Source: Mycobacterium sp.
GTDB lineage: Bacteria; Actinomycetota; Actinomycetes; Mycobacteriales; Mycobacteriaceae
Assembly (NCBI GenBank): GCA_023264755.1
Contig: JAHFVB010000022.1
Span: forward strand, 1 to 18,185
Direction: 5' to 3'
Length of the DNA: 18,185 bases
The notes under the pieces were generated by a model. That model was not told where the DNA came from, searched no databases, and saw nothing but the letters and a program-made list of their open reading frames with translations. A program made the translations under genes and the position numbers. Shown here piece after piece: positions 1 through 7,310 of the stretch. Numbering within the stretch: the stretch's first letter is position 1; the number at the start of each line of letters is the position of its first letter.

Positions 1-433
1 AGATGACGTGGACGCTTCGACCCGCGATGGCGTACCCGGCCGCGGCGATTGCGCCGGCGAGCGTCTTGCCCTCACCGGTCGCCATCTCCACGACGTCACC
101 GGCCAACATCCGCAGTGCACCCAGGAGCTGGACGTCGAACGGTCGCAACGTGGTGGCACGTTCGGAAGCCTCGCGAGCGATGGCGAGGAACTGCGGGATG
201 TCGGCCGACTCGGCCAGGTCACCCAGTTCGAGCAGGCTCGCGGCCTTGCGAAGCTGTTCGTCGTCGAGCTTGGCGGCCTTCTCGTCGAACTCCGCGGACG
301 CGTCGACCTGCGCCATCGAATGGGCCTGATCTCTGTCGGTGCTGGCACCGAGCAGCTTCCAAAATCCGTTGCTGAACCGACCTTGCGTTCGGGTCTTCGA
401 TTTCCGGGCGGTCTTGGGTGCAGTCTTGGGCAC
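1..433 (-). CDS. secA2: SecA2 accessory preprotein translocase ATPase (5' end of gene, runs off window)
   Basis: The first 144 codons of a SecA-family ATPase lie here; the rest is beyond the window edge. SecA2 is the accessory, non-essential SecA of mycobacteria and powers export of a small set of proteins through SecYEG. The translation contains the [13 protein letters not shown] and [19 protein letters not shown] stretches and the SecA Walker A MATGEGKT (about residues 117-124), all recalled from M. tuberculosis Rv1821. The N-terminus, with FWKLLGAS near residue 23, fits SecA2 rather than SecA1. The GTG at 433 is the only possible start, because an in-frame TAA lies two codons upstream. There is no Shine-Dalgarno sequence, but TACCGT sits 6 nt before the GTG, so the mRNA may be leaderless. 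The gene diverges from the ABC transporter genes, as it does from Rv1819c in M. tuberculosis, although ilvG (Rv1820) is absent between them here. Family assignment is firm. Confidence 0.93.
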   Translation of the reverse strand, partial: MPKTAPKTARKSKTRTQGRFSNGFWKLLGASTDRDQAHSMAQVDASAEFDEKAAKLDDEQLRKAASLLELGDLAESADIPQFLAIAREASERATTLRPFDVQLLGALRMLAGDVVEMATGEGKTLAGAIAAAGYAIAGRSVHVI

Positions 434-439
434 GTGTTA

Positions 440-445
440 ACGGTA
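440..445 (-). promoter_or_regulatory. candidate -10 hexamer for leaderless secA2
   Basis: On the minus strand TACCGT matches the mycobacterial -10 pattern TANNNT. It is followed by 6 nt (TAACAC) and then the secA2 GTG, so transcription would begin at or next to the start codon. No convincing -35 is visible. This is inference from spacing. Confidence 0.4.
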
Positions 446-509
446 CGCGGCGCCCTGAGACCGCCGGTCGGACAACCCTCAATGAACCGTCTCGGCCGCC
501 TGACCGGGA

Positions 510-515
510 CATAAT
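510..515 (+). promoter_or_regulatory. candidate -10 hexamer for the small ORF / ABC transporter transcript
   Basis: CATAAT is one base off TATAAT and ends 6 nt before the GTG at 522, so a start site about 7 nt downstream would coincide with that codon. No good -35 hexamer lies 16-19 nt upstream. Together with the secA2 -10 on the other strand it makes a compact divergent promoter region (434-521) with no other visible gene. Confidence 0.4.
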
Positions 516-521
516 CACGGC

Positions 522-620
522 GTGACCGAGACCCAGGCATTGATGGCCGGCGACGATCCCTCCGGTGATCCGCGGGCGAGTTCGCCGAGGGGCACACACC
601 CGCGTGCTGCCTTCGGGTGA
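522..620 (+). CDS. possible leaderless 32-aa small ORF upstream of the ABC transporter
   Basis: A GTG-initiated frame of 32 codons plus TGA begins 6 nt after a CATAAT -10-like element and stops 4 nt before the transporter ATG at 625. The predicted peptide starts VTETQALMAGDDPSGD and is polar and proline/glycine rich, with no cysteine, transmembrane segment or recognisable family. The position, just after a promoter-like element and just before the next start, is that of a leaderless upstream ORF, a class known to be common in mycobacteria. It could couple translation into the transporter, or simply be an untranslated 5' leader. Function unknown; whether it is translated is uncertain. Confidence 0.3.
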   Translation: MTETQALMAGDDPSGDPRASSPRGTHPRAAFG

Positions 621-624
621 GCTG

Positions 625-2532
625 ATGAACCCGGAGCTCTTTCGACCGTCCGTCGACTGGAACAACGAGCTCGCGAACTCGGCGCTCTGGTCGATCGAGG
701 CCTTCGGCGGTGCCGTGATCCTTGCGCTGATCGTGCTGTTTCTCGTCGGCCGGTTCACACCGTGGGGGCGTCAGTTCTGGCGGATCACGGGCGACTACTT
801 CGTGGGCCGGGACAGCCTGCCGGTATGGCTGACCGCTGCGGCGCTACTGATGTCGGTCGTGGTGTCCGTCCGGGTCAGCGTGCTGCTCAGCTACTACGCG
901 AACGATCTGTTCTCGTCGCTGCAGGCCGCCTTCCAAGGCGGTGGTTCATCCAACGAGGCCCTCAAAGACATTGGCATCGCGGGCTTTTGGAAGTCCATGG
1001 CGATCTTCGCGGTGCTCGCCACGCTGTCCGCCGGCCGGTTCCTGCTCGATCTCTACTTGACGCAGCGGTTCGTGCTCCGATGGCGGGTGTGGTTGACCCG
1101 ACGCTTCGTCGACGACTGGCTCGACGGGCAGGCCTACTTCCGCGGCCAGCTTGCCTCCAGGCCCGTCGACAACCCCGAACAACGCATTCAACAAGACGTC
1201 GACATCGTCACGGCGCTGACGGGCGTCCCGAACTCGCCTGCTCATGGCTCGGGTAACACGCTGGTGTTCGGCGCGGTCGAGGCCAGCCTGAGCGCCGCCT
1301 CGTTCGGCCTGATTCTCTGGAAACTGTCCGGACCGTTGACGCTGCTGGGCGTGACCATTCCCAAGGCTCTCTTCTGGATCGTGCTCGGCTACGTGCTGGC
1401 GGCCACGCTCATCGCCTTCTGGATCGGGCGACCGCTGATCCGGCTCAACTTCGTCAACGAGTTGCGCAATGCCAGCTTTCGCTACGCGATGACCCATGTG
1501 AAGGATTCCGCCAGCGCAGTCGGGCTCTATCGGGGCGAGGAGGTAGAGCGAAACCAGTTGCGGGACAAGATGTCCGGCATCGCGGCGAACTATCGCGGCT
1601 GGCTCAACCGCATGATGCTGTTCCTGGGCTGGAACGTCTCCGTCGGGCAGGCGATCAATCCGCTGCCCTTCGTCGTGCAGGCTCAGCGCCTGTTCACCCA
1701 CCAAATCTCCTTCGGGGGCGTGATGCAGTCGGCCACCGCGTTCGCGGCGATCCACGACTCGTTGTCGTTCTTCCGCAACGCCTATGACTCGTTTGCCAGC
1801 TATCGCGCCGCGCTCGTTCGCCTCGACGGGTTGCTCGACGCCAACGTGGCCGCCAGGGCGCTGCCTCGGCTGACGGGCCGCGGGTCGGCCGACTTGGCGG
1901 TACGCCTCGAAGCCGTCGACGTGCGAACGCCCGACGGTCAGCCATTGGTGTTGAACCTCGACCTCGCCCTCGATCCCGGCGACACGCTGGTGGTCCGGGG
2001 TCCGTCGGGTTGCGGCAAGACCGTCCTGTTGGAGAGCATCGCCGGCCTGTGGCCATATGCCTCGGGCCGGGTCCAGCTCCCGATCGAGCGTCACCAGACG
2101 ATGTTCCTGTCCCAGCTGCCCTACCTGCCACTCGGCGAGCTTCGGGCGGTCGCGTCGTATCCGTCCGCCCAGGGCAGCGTCACCGACGAGGACGTTCAGC
2201 GCGCGCTGCTGACGGCGGCCCTGCCGCATCTGATCATCCGCATTCGGGAGGTCCGGGACTGGGCGCAGGTGTTGTCGGTCGGCGAGCAACAGCGCCTCGC
2301 GTTCGCCAGGATTCTGCTCAACCGACCGAAGGCGGTGTTCCTCGACGAATCCACCTCGGCCATGGACGAGGGCCTGGAGTTGATGCTCTACCAGGCCATC
2401 CGGGCCGAGTTGCCCGATTCGATCATGGTCAGCGTCAGCCATCGGGACACCGTGGAGCAGCATCACGAGCGACGACTCCAACTGCTCGGTGGCGGTGGAT
2501 GGCGGCTCGATCGTGTCGCCGCGACCACTTGA
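625..2532 (+). CDS. BacA/SbmA-type ABC transporter, fused permease and ATPase (first paralog)
   Basis: A 635-aa half-transporter with an N-terminal six-helix membrane domain (about residues 15-400) and a C-terminal nucleotide-binding domain. Walker A is GPSGCGKT at 459-466, the signature is LSVGEQQ at 550-556 (instead of LSGGQ), and Walker B ends in LDE with D574 and the likely catalytic E575, followed by STSAMD and a switch histidine in VSVSHRD. Family hallmarks include FTPWGRQFWRIT, DNPEQRIQQDVDI and [16 protein letters not shown]. The closest characterised relative recalled is M. tuberculosis Rv1819c, which imports cobalamin and hydrophilic antimicrobial compounds. The ATG at 625 was preferred to the GTG 20 codons upstream because it matches the N-terminus of the neighbouring paralog (xPELFRPSVDW / [10 protein letters not shown]). 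Weak ribosome site GGTGA. It likely homodimerises, or possibly pairs with the downstream paralog. Substrate unknown. Confidence 0.9.
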   Translation: MNPELFRPSVDWNNELANSALWSIEAFGGAVILALIVLFLVGRFTPWGRQFWRITGDYFVGRDSLPVWLTAAALLMSVVVSVRVSVLLSYYANDLFSSLQAAFQGGGSSNEALKDIGIAGFWKSMAIFAVLATLSAGRFLLDLYLTQRFVLRWRVWLTRRFVDDWLDGQAYFRGQLASRPVDNPEQRIQQDVDIVTALTGVPNSPAHGSGNTLVFGAVEASLSAASFGLILWKLSGPLTLLGVTIPKALFWIVLGYVLAATLIAFWIGRPLIRLNFVNELRNASFRYAMTHVKDSASAVGLYRGEEVERNQLRDKMSGIAANYRGWLNRMMLFLGWNVSVGQAINPLPFVVQAQRLFTHQISFGGVMQSATAFAAIHDSLSFFRNAYDSFASYRAALVRLDGLLDANVAARALPRLTGRGSADLAVRLEAVDVRTPDGQPLVLNLDLALDPGDTLVVRGPSGCGKTVLLESIAGLWPYASGRVQLPIERHQTMFLSQLPYLPLGELRAVASYPSAQGSVTDEDVQRALLTAALPHLIIRIREVRDWAQVLSVGEQQRLAFARILLNRPKAVFLDESTSAMDEGLELMLYQAIRAELPDSIMVSVSHRDTVEQHHERRLQLLGGGGWRLDRVAATT

Positions 2533-2565
2533 GCCTGCGCGAGCGAGTAGGGGTACCTTGCCGGA

Positions 2566-4479
2566 ATGGAAATGTTCACCCCGACGCTCGACTGGAGCGG
2601 CGAGTGGCTGACGTCGCTGTGGTGGATCGCGCGGGCTTGGGCGATTTCTGCGGTTGCCGCGATGGTTATTCTGGTGCTCATCGCCCGCTTCACGCTGTGG
2701 GGGCGCCAGTTCTGGCGCGTCACCGGCGCGTACTTCAGCGGACGCGAGAGCATTCGGGTCTGGCTCTGGCTGGGCGTGTTGTTGCTGTCGGTGGTGATCG
2801 GCGTGCGCCTGTCGGTCCTCTTCAGTTACCAGAGCAACGACATGCTGACCAGCTTCCAGGTGATCTCCTCGGGAGTGGGCGGCAACGACGAGGCCATCAA
2901 GAACTCCGGCAAGCACGGCTTCTGGTTGTCGATCCTCGTCTTCAGCGTCATGGCCGTGATCTACGTCGCACGGGTCATGTTGGATCTCTTCCTGACGCAG
3001 CGCTTCATGCTGGCCTGGCGTGCCTGGCTGACCGATCGGCTCACCGGAGATTGGCTGGACGGCAAGGCCTATTACCGGGCGCGGTTCATCGACGACACGA
3101 TCGACAACCCGGACCAACGTATTCAGTACGACATCGACATCTTCACCACGGGTGTCGGACCGACGCCGAACAATCCGAACAACACGACCGGCTCGACGCT
3201 GCTGTTCGGCGCGATCAACGCGGTCATCACCATGATTTCCTTCACGGCGATCCTCTGGAATCTGTCTGGTCCGTTGACGCTCTTCGGCATCACGCTGTCC
3301 AGGGCCATGTTCTGGATCGGGCTCGGTTACGTGGTGTTCGCGTCCATCATCGCGTTCTGGATCGGCAAGCCCATCATTTGGTTCGCGTTCGACAACGAGA
3401 AGTTCAACGCGGCCTTCCGTTACGCACTGGTGCGGCTGCGCGAGGCCTCGGAAGCCGTTGCCTTCTACCGCGGCGAGCTGGTCGAGCGCACGGGCCTGCG
3501 GCGCCGGTTCGCCTCCGTCGTCGACAACTACAAGCGCTACATCAACCGGATGATCGGCTTCTACGGCTGGAACCTCTCGTTGAGCCAGATCATCGTGCCG
3601 CTGCCCTATGTGCTGCAGTTCCCACGCTTCTTCGCAGGGCAAATCAAGCTCGGTGATATGACCCAGACCGCATCGGCCTTCGGGAGCATCCAGGATGGGC
3701 TGTCCTTCTTCCGCAACGCCTACGACCAGTTCGCGGGCTACCGCGCGGCGATCATTCGTTTGCACGGCTTGGTGGTGGCCAACGAGGAGGGCAGGGCACT
3801 GCACACGGTGACCACGTCGGCATGTGCCGACGGCACCGTTGAGCTCGATCAGGTAGAGGTCCGTACTCCCGACGGCCAGCAGCTCATCGATCCGCTCACT
3901 CTGCGTCTGGAAATCGGCGACTCGCTGGTCGTGACCGGCCAGTCGGGCAGCGGCAAGACCTCACTGCTGCGCAGTCTGGCGGAGCTGTGGCCGTTCACCT
4001 CCGGAACGCTGACCCGGCCCTGCGGACCCAACGAGACGCTGTTCCTGTCGCAGATGCCCTACGTGCCGCTCGGCGACCTGCGTGCCGTGGTGACCTACCC
4101 GAGCGAGGAGGGCACGCTCACCGACGCCGAACTCCGCGAGACGTTGGAACGGGTCGCACTTCCGCACCTCGCCGACCGGCTCGACGAAGTTCTCGACTGG
4201 GCCAAGGTGCTGTCCCCCGGCGAGCAGCAGCGCATTGCGTTCGCCCGTATCTTGCTGGCCAAGCCCAAGGCCGTGTTCCTCGACGAGTCGACGTCGGCGC
4301 TCGACGAAGGGCTCGAGCTGATGCTCTACCGGCTGGTCCGGACCGAGTTGCCGGACACCATCTTGGTCAGCGTCAGCCACCGCAAGACCGTCGAGATCAT
4401 GCACACCAAGGAATTGCAGCTGCTCGGCGCGGGCCGGTGGCGACTCGGCAAAGTCGGCGAGGAACCCGTCGACGCCTAG
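2566..4479 (+). CDS. bacA: BacA-type ABC transporter (cobalamin/peptide uptake), Rv1819c-like
   Basis: A 637-aa fused permease-ATPase, similar along its length to the gene just upstream and closer in sequence to M. tuberculosis Rv1819c (for example [17 protein letters not shown], the [16 protein letters not shown] loop and the [15 protein letters not shown] stretch). Walker A is GQSGSGKT at 458-465, the signature LSPGEQQ at 549-555, and Walker B D573/E574 followed by STSALD. Rv1819c is known to carry vitamin B12 and bleomycin through a large water-filled cavity, and the same role is inferred here. It begins 33 nt after the first paralog and is probably co-transcribed with it. AGGGG lies upstream of the ATG; a second in-frame ATG at 2572 is an alternative. 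The stop codon overlaps that of the convergent flavoprotein gene (CTAG). Confidence 0.93.
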   Translation: MEMFTPTLDWSGEWLTSLWWIARAWAISAVAAMVILVLIARFTLWGRQFWRVTGAYFSGRESIRVWLWLGVLLLSVVIGVRLSVLFSYQSNDMLTSFQVISSGVGGNDEAIKNSGKHGFWLSILVFSVMAVIYVARVMLDLFLTQRFMLAWRAWLTDRLTGDWLDGKAYYRARFIDDTIDNPDQRIQYDIDIFTTGVGPTPNNPNNTTGSTLLFGAINAVITMISFTAILWNLSGPLTLFGITLSRAMFWIGLGYVVFASIIAFWIGKPIIWFAFDNEKFNAAFRYALVRLREASEAVAFYRGELVERTGLRRRFASVVDNYKRYINRMIGFYGWNLSLSQIIVPLPYVLQFPRFFAGQIKLGDMTQTASAFGSIQDGLSFFRNAYDQFAGYRAAIIRLHGLVVANEEGRALHTVTTSACADGTVELDQVEVRTPDGQQLIDPLTLRLEIGDSLVVTGQSGSGKTSLLRSLAELWPFTSGTLTRPCGPNETLFLSQMPYVPLGDLRAVVTYPSEEGTLTDAELRETLERVALPHLADRLDEVLDWAKVLSPGEQQRIAFARILLAKPKAVFLDESTSALDEGLELMLYRLVRTELPDTILVSVSHRKTVEIMHTKELQLLGAGRWRLGKVGEEPVDA

Positions 4480-5960
4480 CCGTTCTTCGCGGCGGCCGTT
4501 CCGGCCCGACGACCGAAGTAGGACCCCTCGCCGAGCTGCGTACCACTGGCGTAGCCCTTGCCGTCCTGGGCGATGTTCGACGCACAGGCCCCCGCGGCGT
4601 ACAGGCCGGGTACGACGCTGCCGTCTGGTCTGAGCACCGCTCCATCGATGGACACCGTCAGTCCGCCCATGGTGAACCCCGAGTACATCGCGACGCCGAG
4701 GGAGAGATCGAACGCCGCCCACGGGCCCTCATCTTGAGCCGCAAGGTATTCCGGCTGCTTGTGAAAGTCCGGGTCCTCGCCATTGGCGGCGTACTCGTTG
4801 TAGCGGTCGAGTGTGGCGGCAAGCCGCCCCGCCGGGATTCCCAAGGCGGTCTCCATTTCTTCGACCGCCTCCCAACCGTCGATGAACTTGATCAACGGCA
4901 TTTCCGGGCGCTGCATGTGCGCCTCGTCGACGATCAGATACGCCTGCTGGTCCGGCTGCTCCAAGACGAATGCGGACGTCCGCGAATGGTAGGAGTCCTC
5001 GGCGACGAAGCGCTGGCCCTGGTTGTTGACGATGACCCCGGTCAACAGGATTTCGGGCGGGTAGGCCGCCGCGGTGATGAACAGCCCGTCGAGGTTCTTG
5101 GCCTCGCCGCCCGCCGATACGCCCAGCGCGATGCCGAGTCCGTCGTCGTGCGGATTGCCCAGAATGTAGGGAGCGACCATTCCGTGGCGCTTGGTCTTGC
5201 GCTGGTGGCCCAGCGCCGGCGTGTGTTCGGCCACCATGGCCTCGTTCATGGCGAAGCCGCCGGCCGCGATGACGGTCGCCTTGGCCCGGATCGCACCGGT
5301 CTCGCCGAAGTTCTTCCAGCGCACGCCGACGACTGCACCATCGGTGTCGACGACCAGGTTGGTGACACCCGTCTCGTAGCGGAACTCGACTCCGAGTTCG
5401 GCGGCGCGTTTGACGAGCAGTTGGATCACCATGTCCGCACCGCCTAGCTCACCGGGTACCGGCACCGAGTGTCCCCGTGGCGCGGGTACCGCCTGCTCGC
5501 AGAACGGCCAGACCTTCTCGTTGCCGGTATACGACAGCCCCTCGGTGCCCGGCGGCACCACCACCTTGCCCTTCCAGTAACTGCGCTCGAACTGAAAGCC
5601 TAGCGCCTCAAGCCAATTGAAGTGTTCGACACTTTCGTCGCAATAGGCGCGAATCTTCTCGTGGTCGGGATCCTCTGTCACCGCCACCAGGTACTTGTAC
5701 ATTTCTTCGGGCGAGTCCGGGTGTCCGGTGGCCTGCTGAACCGCGGTACCGCCGCCCAGGTAGAAGTGACCGCCCGCCATGGACGAGGTGCCGCCGGCGG
5801 CGGCCGCCTTCTCGAGCACCAGCACGCGCGCGCCCGCGGCGGCGGCGCTGACCGCCGCGCAGCCGCCTGCCATGCCGAAACCGACGACGATGACGTCGAA
5901 TTCGCCGTCCCATTCTTGGATGTCCGCGGCGTCGAGGGTATCCGGGATGTCGAGGCTCAC
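4476..5960 (-). CDS. FAD-dependent flavoprotein of the KstD/fumarate reductase family (Rv1817-like)
   Basis: A 494-aa FAD_binding_2-type oxidoreductase. The dinucleotide fold is at the N-terminus ([12 protein letters not shown], residues about 22-33, with ribose-binding E50 in VLVLEKA), followed by [22 protein letters not shown] and the C-terminal [10 protein letters not shown] and [20 protein letters not shown] motifs are also typical. This family dehydrogenates steroid rings, reduces fumarate-like substrates or acts on related enoyl bonds; the tyrosine and glycine near the C-terminus resemble KstD but with one residue less spacing, so the substrate is unproven. The GTG at 5960 has AGGAGC 4 nt upstream and overlaps the stop of the VOC gene by 4 bp (GTGA), so the two are translationally coupled. 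The frame stays open upstream, but that part overlaps the VOC gene and does not look like FAD-protein sequence. The M. tuberculosis counterpart by synteny is Rv1817. Confidence 0.88.
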   Translation of the reverse strand: MSLDIPDTLDAADIQEWDGEFDVIVVGFGMAGGCAAVSAAAAGARVLVLEKAAAAGGTSSMAGGHFYLGGGTAVQQATGHPDSPEEMYKYLVAVTEDPDHEKIRAYCDESVEHFNWLEALGFQFERSYWKGKVVVPPGTEGLSYTGNEKVWPFCEQAVPAPRGHSVPVPGELGGADMVIQLLVKRAAELGVEFRYETGVTNLVVDTDGAVVGVRWKNFGETGAIRAKATVIAAGGFAMNEAMVAEHTPALGHQRKTKRHGMVAPYILGNPHDDGLGIALGVSAGGEAKNLDGLFITAAAYPPEILLTGVIVNNQGQRFVAEDSYHSRTSAFVLEQPDQQAYLIVDEAHMQRPEMPLIKFIDGWEAVEEMETALGIPAGRLAATLDRYNEYAANGEDPDFHKQPEYLAAQDEGPWAAFDLSLGVAMYSGFTMGGLTVSIDGAVLRPDGSVVPGLYAAGACASNIAQDGKGYASGTQLGEGSYFGRRAGTAAAKNG

Positions 5961-6451
5961 TGCTGCTCCTGTTTGACGTAGTCGAAGAACTTTTGAATTT
6001 CCGTTGGTATGTATGCGAATTCGACGTATGGAACCCCGGCGTCGGGGGCCGACACGTAGGCGAAGCGCATGCCGCCGGGCATGGTGCCGCGCGTGAGGAT
6101 GGGCATTCCGCGGCGCTCGGCCTCGGCGCAGTTCGCGTCGAAGGTCGCTTCGTCCGATGCTGCGGTGCAGACGTGGTGCAGTCCGGGGCCGACGCGTTCG
6201 AGGAACTCCGAGTAAACGCTGACACCGGACCCCGGTTCGATCACCTCGAGTTGGGTGTCCCCCGCATACGAGAGTGAGATGTGCGCCGTGAAGTCGGCGG
6301 GTTCGCCGCGGTGGAGGCAGGTGTCCGGACCGAAGTGAACCGACGGCATTCGGACCCACTTGCGGGCGCCCAGAAGTGCGCTCAGGGCAGCCTCGGTGTC
6401 GGCGAGGTTTCGCGTCACCCACGCGAGCTGGACAGGTGTCTGGGCAAGCAT
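5957..6451 (-). CDS. VOC/glyoxalase-fold protein
   Basis: A 164-aa protein of the vicinal-oxygen-chelate superfamily, with two paired beta-alpha-beta-beta-beta halves. The first half runs from PVQLAWVTRNLADTEAAL to TQLEVIEP, the second from GLHHVCTAASD to VPYVEFAYIP. Candidate metal ligands are Q8, E69, H92 or H93, and E144. Members include methylmalonyl-CoA epimerase, glyoxalase I and dioxygenases, so the reaction cannot be named. The ATG at 6451 follows an in-frame TAG by two codons. No Shine-Dalgarno sequence precedes it, but TATCCT lies 7 nt upstream, which suggests a leaderless transcript. A KstR-type box lies 33 nt upstream. The stop overlaps the flavoprotein start, so both proteins are probably made together and may act on one substrate. 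Confidence 0.82.
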   Translation of the reverse strand: MLAQTPVQLAWVTRNLADTEAALSALLGARKWVRMPSVHFGPDTCLHRGEPADFTAHISLSYAGDTQLEVIEPGSGVSVYSEFLERVGPGLHHVCTAASDEATFDANCAEAERRGMPILTRGTMPGGMRFAYVSAPDAGVPYVEFAYIPTEIQKFFDYVKQEQQ

Positions 6452-6458
6452 CGCCTAG

Positions 6459-6464
6459 AGGATA
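6459..6464 (-). promoter_or_regulatory. candidate -10 hexamer for the VOC-flavoprotein operon
   Basis: TATCCT on the minus strand fits TANNNT and lies 7 nt before the VOC ATG, giving a leaderless start. The KstR-type box begins 20 nt upstream of it, where the -35 region would be, a position suited to repression. Confidence 0.4.
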
Positions 6465-6484
6465 TCCCCGCCGGAACCTCCTGG

Positions 6485-6500
6485 CTAGAACGTGTTCTAG
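6485..6500. promoter_or_regulatory. KstR-type operator palindrome
   Basis: CTAGAACGTGTTCTAG is a 7+2+7 inverted repeat with perfect arms. Its 14-bp core (6486-6499) matches the published KstR consensus TnnAACnnGTTnnA exactly. KstR is the TetR-family repressor of cholesterol catabolism genes in mycobacteria and rhodococci. The site lies between the tetR stop (19 nt away) and the VOC start (33 nt away), so it should control the VOC-flavoprotein pair and not tetR. Binding by KstR is inferred from the motif only. Confidence 0.75.
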
Positions 6501-6519
6501 TTGTTGGTCAGGCGGCGCG

Positions 6520-7203
6520 CTATCCCGTCAGGCCGGCCATCAGCAGCTGAAGTTGCAGCTCGAAGAGAGCATCCGGATCCGACAGCGTGTCGGCGCCGTA
6601 CTGACCGAAGACCTCCAGGCTGATCGCCCCGACCAGCGTCGCCCACGAGAGGAAGCACTTCGCCACGGCCGCGTCGTTGCCACCGAAGGCGAACTCCGTG
6701 CGTATCGCGTCGAAGTCGGCCGCCATCGAGGTGCTGATCTCGAGCCCGCCGGTAGGCACGTCGCCCGCGGCGAGACCTGCGGCGATGACGTCGAACAGCG
6801 CGCCCACGACTCGCGTGCCGGGCCCGATCGTCAGTTCCGCCGGTGCGTGATAGCCGGGCACCGGGCTGCCGTAGAGCAGCGCCCAGCTTGCGGGTTCACC
6901 AATTGCCCACCGACGTACCGAGCGCGCCATGGCCATCAGTTGAGTTCGCCAAGCCTCTCCGGCGTGGGCCGCTCGCGCCTCGTCGACGGCATCGGCCAGT
7001 TCGGAGTAGGCATCGACGAGCAACAACGTCAGTAGCTCGTCGCGGCTGGCGACGTAGCGGTACACCGCCGAGGACACCATGCCCAGTTCGCGGGCAATGG
7101 CGCGAACCGACAGCGCCGCGGCGCCCGTGGTGGCGAGCTGACGCCGGCCGAGCTCGACGATCTGTCGTTCGATCCGATCGCGTGACTCCTGGCGCTTGCC
7201 CAT
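6520..7203 (-). CDS. TetR/AcrR-family transcriptional regulator (Rv1816-like)
   Basis: A 227-aa regulator. The N-terminal helix-turn-helix domain is clear: IVELGRRQLATTGAAALSVRAIARELGMVSSAVYRYVASRDELLTLL spans about residues 12-60. The C-terminal ligand domain includes GEPASWALLYGSPVPGYHAP and LVGAISLEVFGQYG, both recalled from M. tuberculosis Rv1816. The ATG at 7203 is used; an in-frame TTG at 7221 would add six residues (start at LCDTRG) and may be the start annotated in relatives. Neither has a strong ribosome site. The gene diverges from the FDOR gene across an inverted repeat that it probably binds, suggesting autoregulation and control of the FDOR gene. The downstream VOC-flavoprotein pair has its own KstR-type box, so it need not depend on tetR transcription. 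Ligand unknown. Confidence 0.88.
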   Translation of the reverse strand: MGKRQESRDRIERQIVELGRRQLATTGAAALSVRAIARELGMVSSAVYRYVASRDELLTLLLVDAYSELADAVDEARAAHAGEAWRTQLMAMARSVRRWAIGEPASWALLYGSPVPGYHAPAELTIGPGTRVVGALFDVIAAGLAAGDVPTGGLEISTSMAADFDAIRTEFAFGGNDAAVAKCFLSWATLVGAISLEVFGQYGADTLSDPDALFELQLQLLMAGLTG

Positions 7204-7269
7204 GCCTCGAGTGTCGCACAAACGAGATCACTGCTCTTGATTTCGGCGCGGATCCGTGGCACGCTCGCC

Positions 7270-7292
7270 ATTAGAGAGCGATGCTCTCGAAT
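7270..7292. promoter_or_regulatory. inverted-repeat operator between tetR and the FDOR gene
   Basis: Two 10-nt arms, ATTAGAGAGC and GCTCTCGAAT, flank a 3-nt spacer (GAT); nine of ten positions pair, and the inner six are perfect. The length and symmetry suit a TetR-family dimer. On the minus strand TCTAAT (7270-7275) could be the -10 of tetR, with TTCGCT 17 nt upstream, so the repeat would sit in the spacer of that promoter. Right of it the heptamer CGAATAG is repeated in tandem (7288-7301). The likely binder is the adjacent TetR protein. Confidence 0.65.
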
Positions 7293-7310
7293 AGCGAATA
7301 GGAGCAGCTC

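Noticed and set aside
3..514. Plus-strand open frames in the first 500 bp
   Set aside because: They are antisense to the secA2 coding sequence, which carries the SecA Walker A and matches the known family.
434..624. A cobalamin riboswitch ahead of the BacA-type transporters
   Set aside because: The space is under 200 bp and I see no B12-box-like sequence; the candidate start site at 522 would leave only about 100 nt of leader.
2010..3656. A 548-codon plus-strand frame overlapping both ABC transporters
   Set aside because: It is an out-of-frame reading of the two transporter genes, full of arginine, with no motif, and it crosses the gap between them.
946..3804. A 952-codon antisense open frame across both ABC transporters
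   Set aside because: It lies in one minus-strand frame under two clear, same-frame plus-strand genes; high GC at third codon positions removes stops there. Its translation is rich in D, E, R, H and Q, repeats itself because the two genes are similar, and shows no domain.
5961..6422. Upstream extension of the flavoprotein reading frame
   Set aside because: The frame stays open, but the sequence is the out-of-frame reading of the VOC gene; the GTG at 5960 has a ribosome site and lies just ahead of the FAD-binding fold.
7204..7221. TTG start for the TetR gene
   Set aside because: It would add six residues and may be the annotated start in relatives, but it has no ribosome site; the ATG at 7203 was preferred. 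The choice does not affect the domain call.
7288..7301. Tandem CGAATAG heptamer
   Set aside because: Two copies of 7 nt are too short to treat as a repeat element on their own; noted only as part of the tetR operator region.
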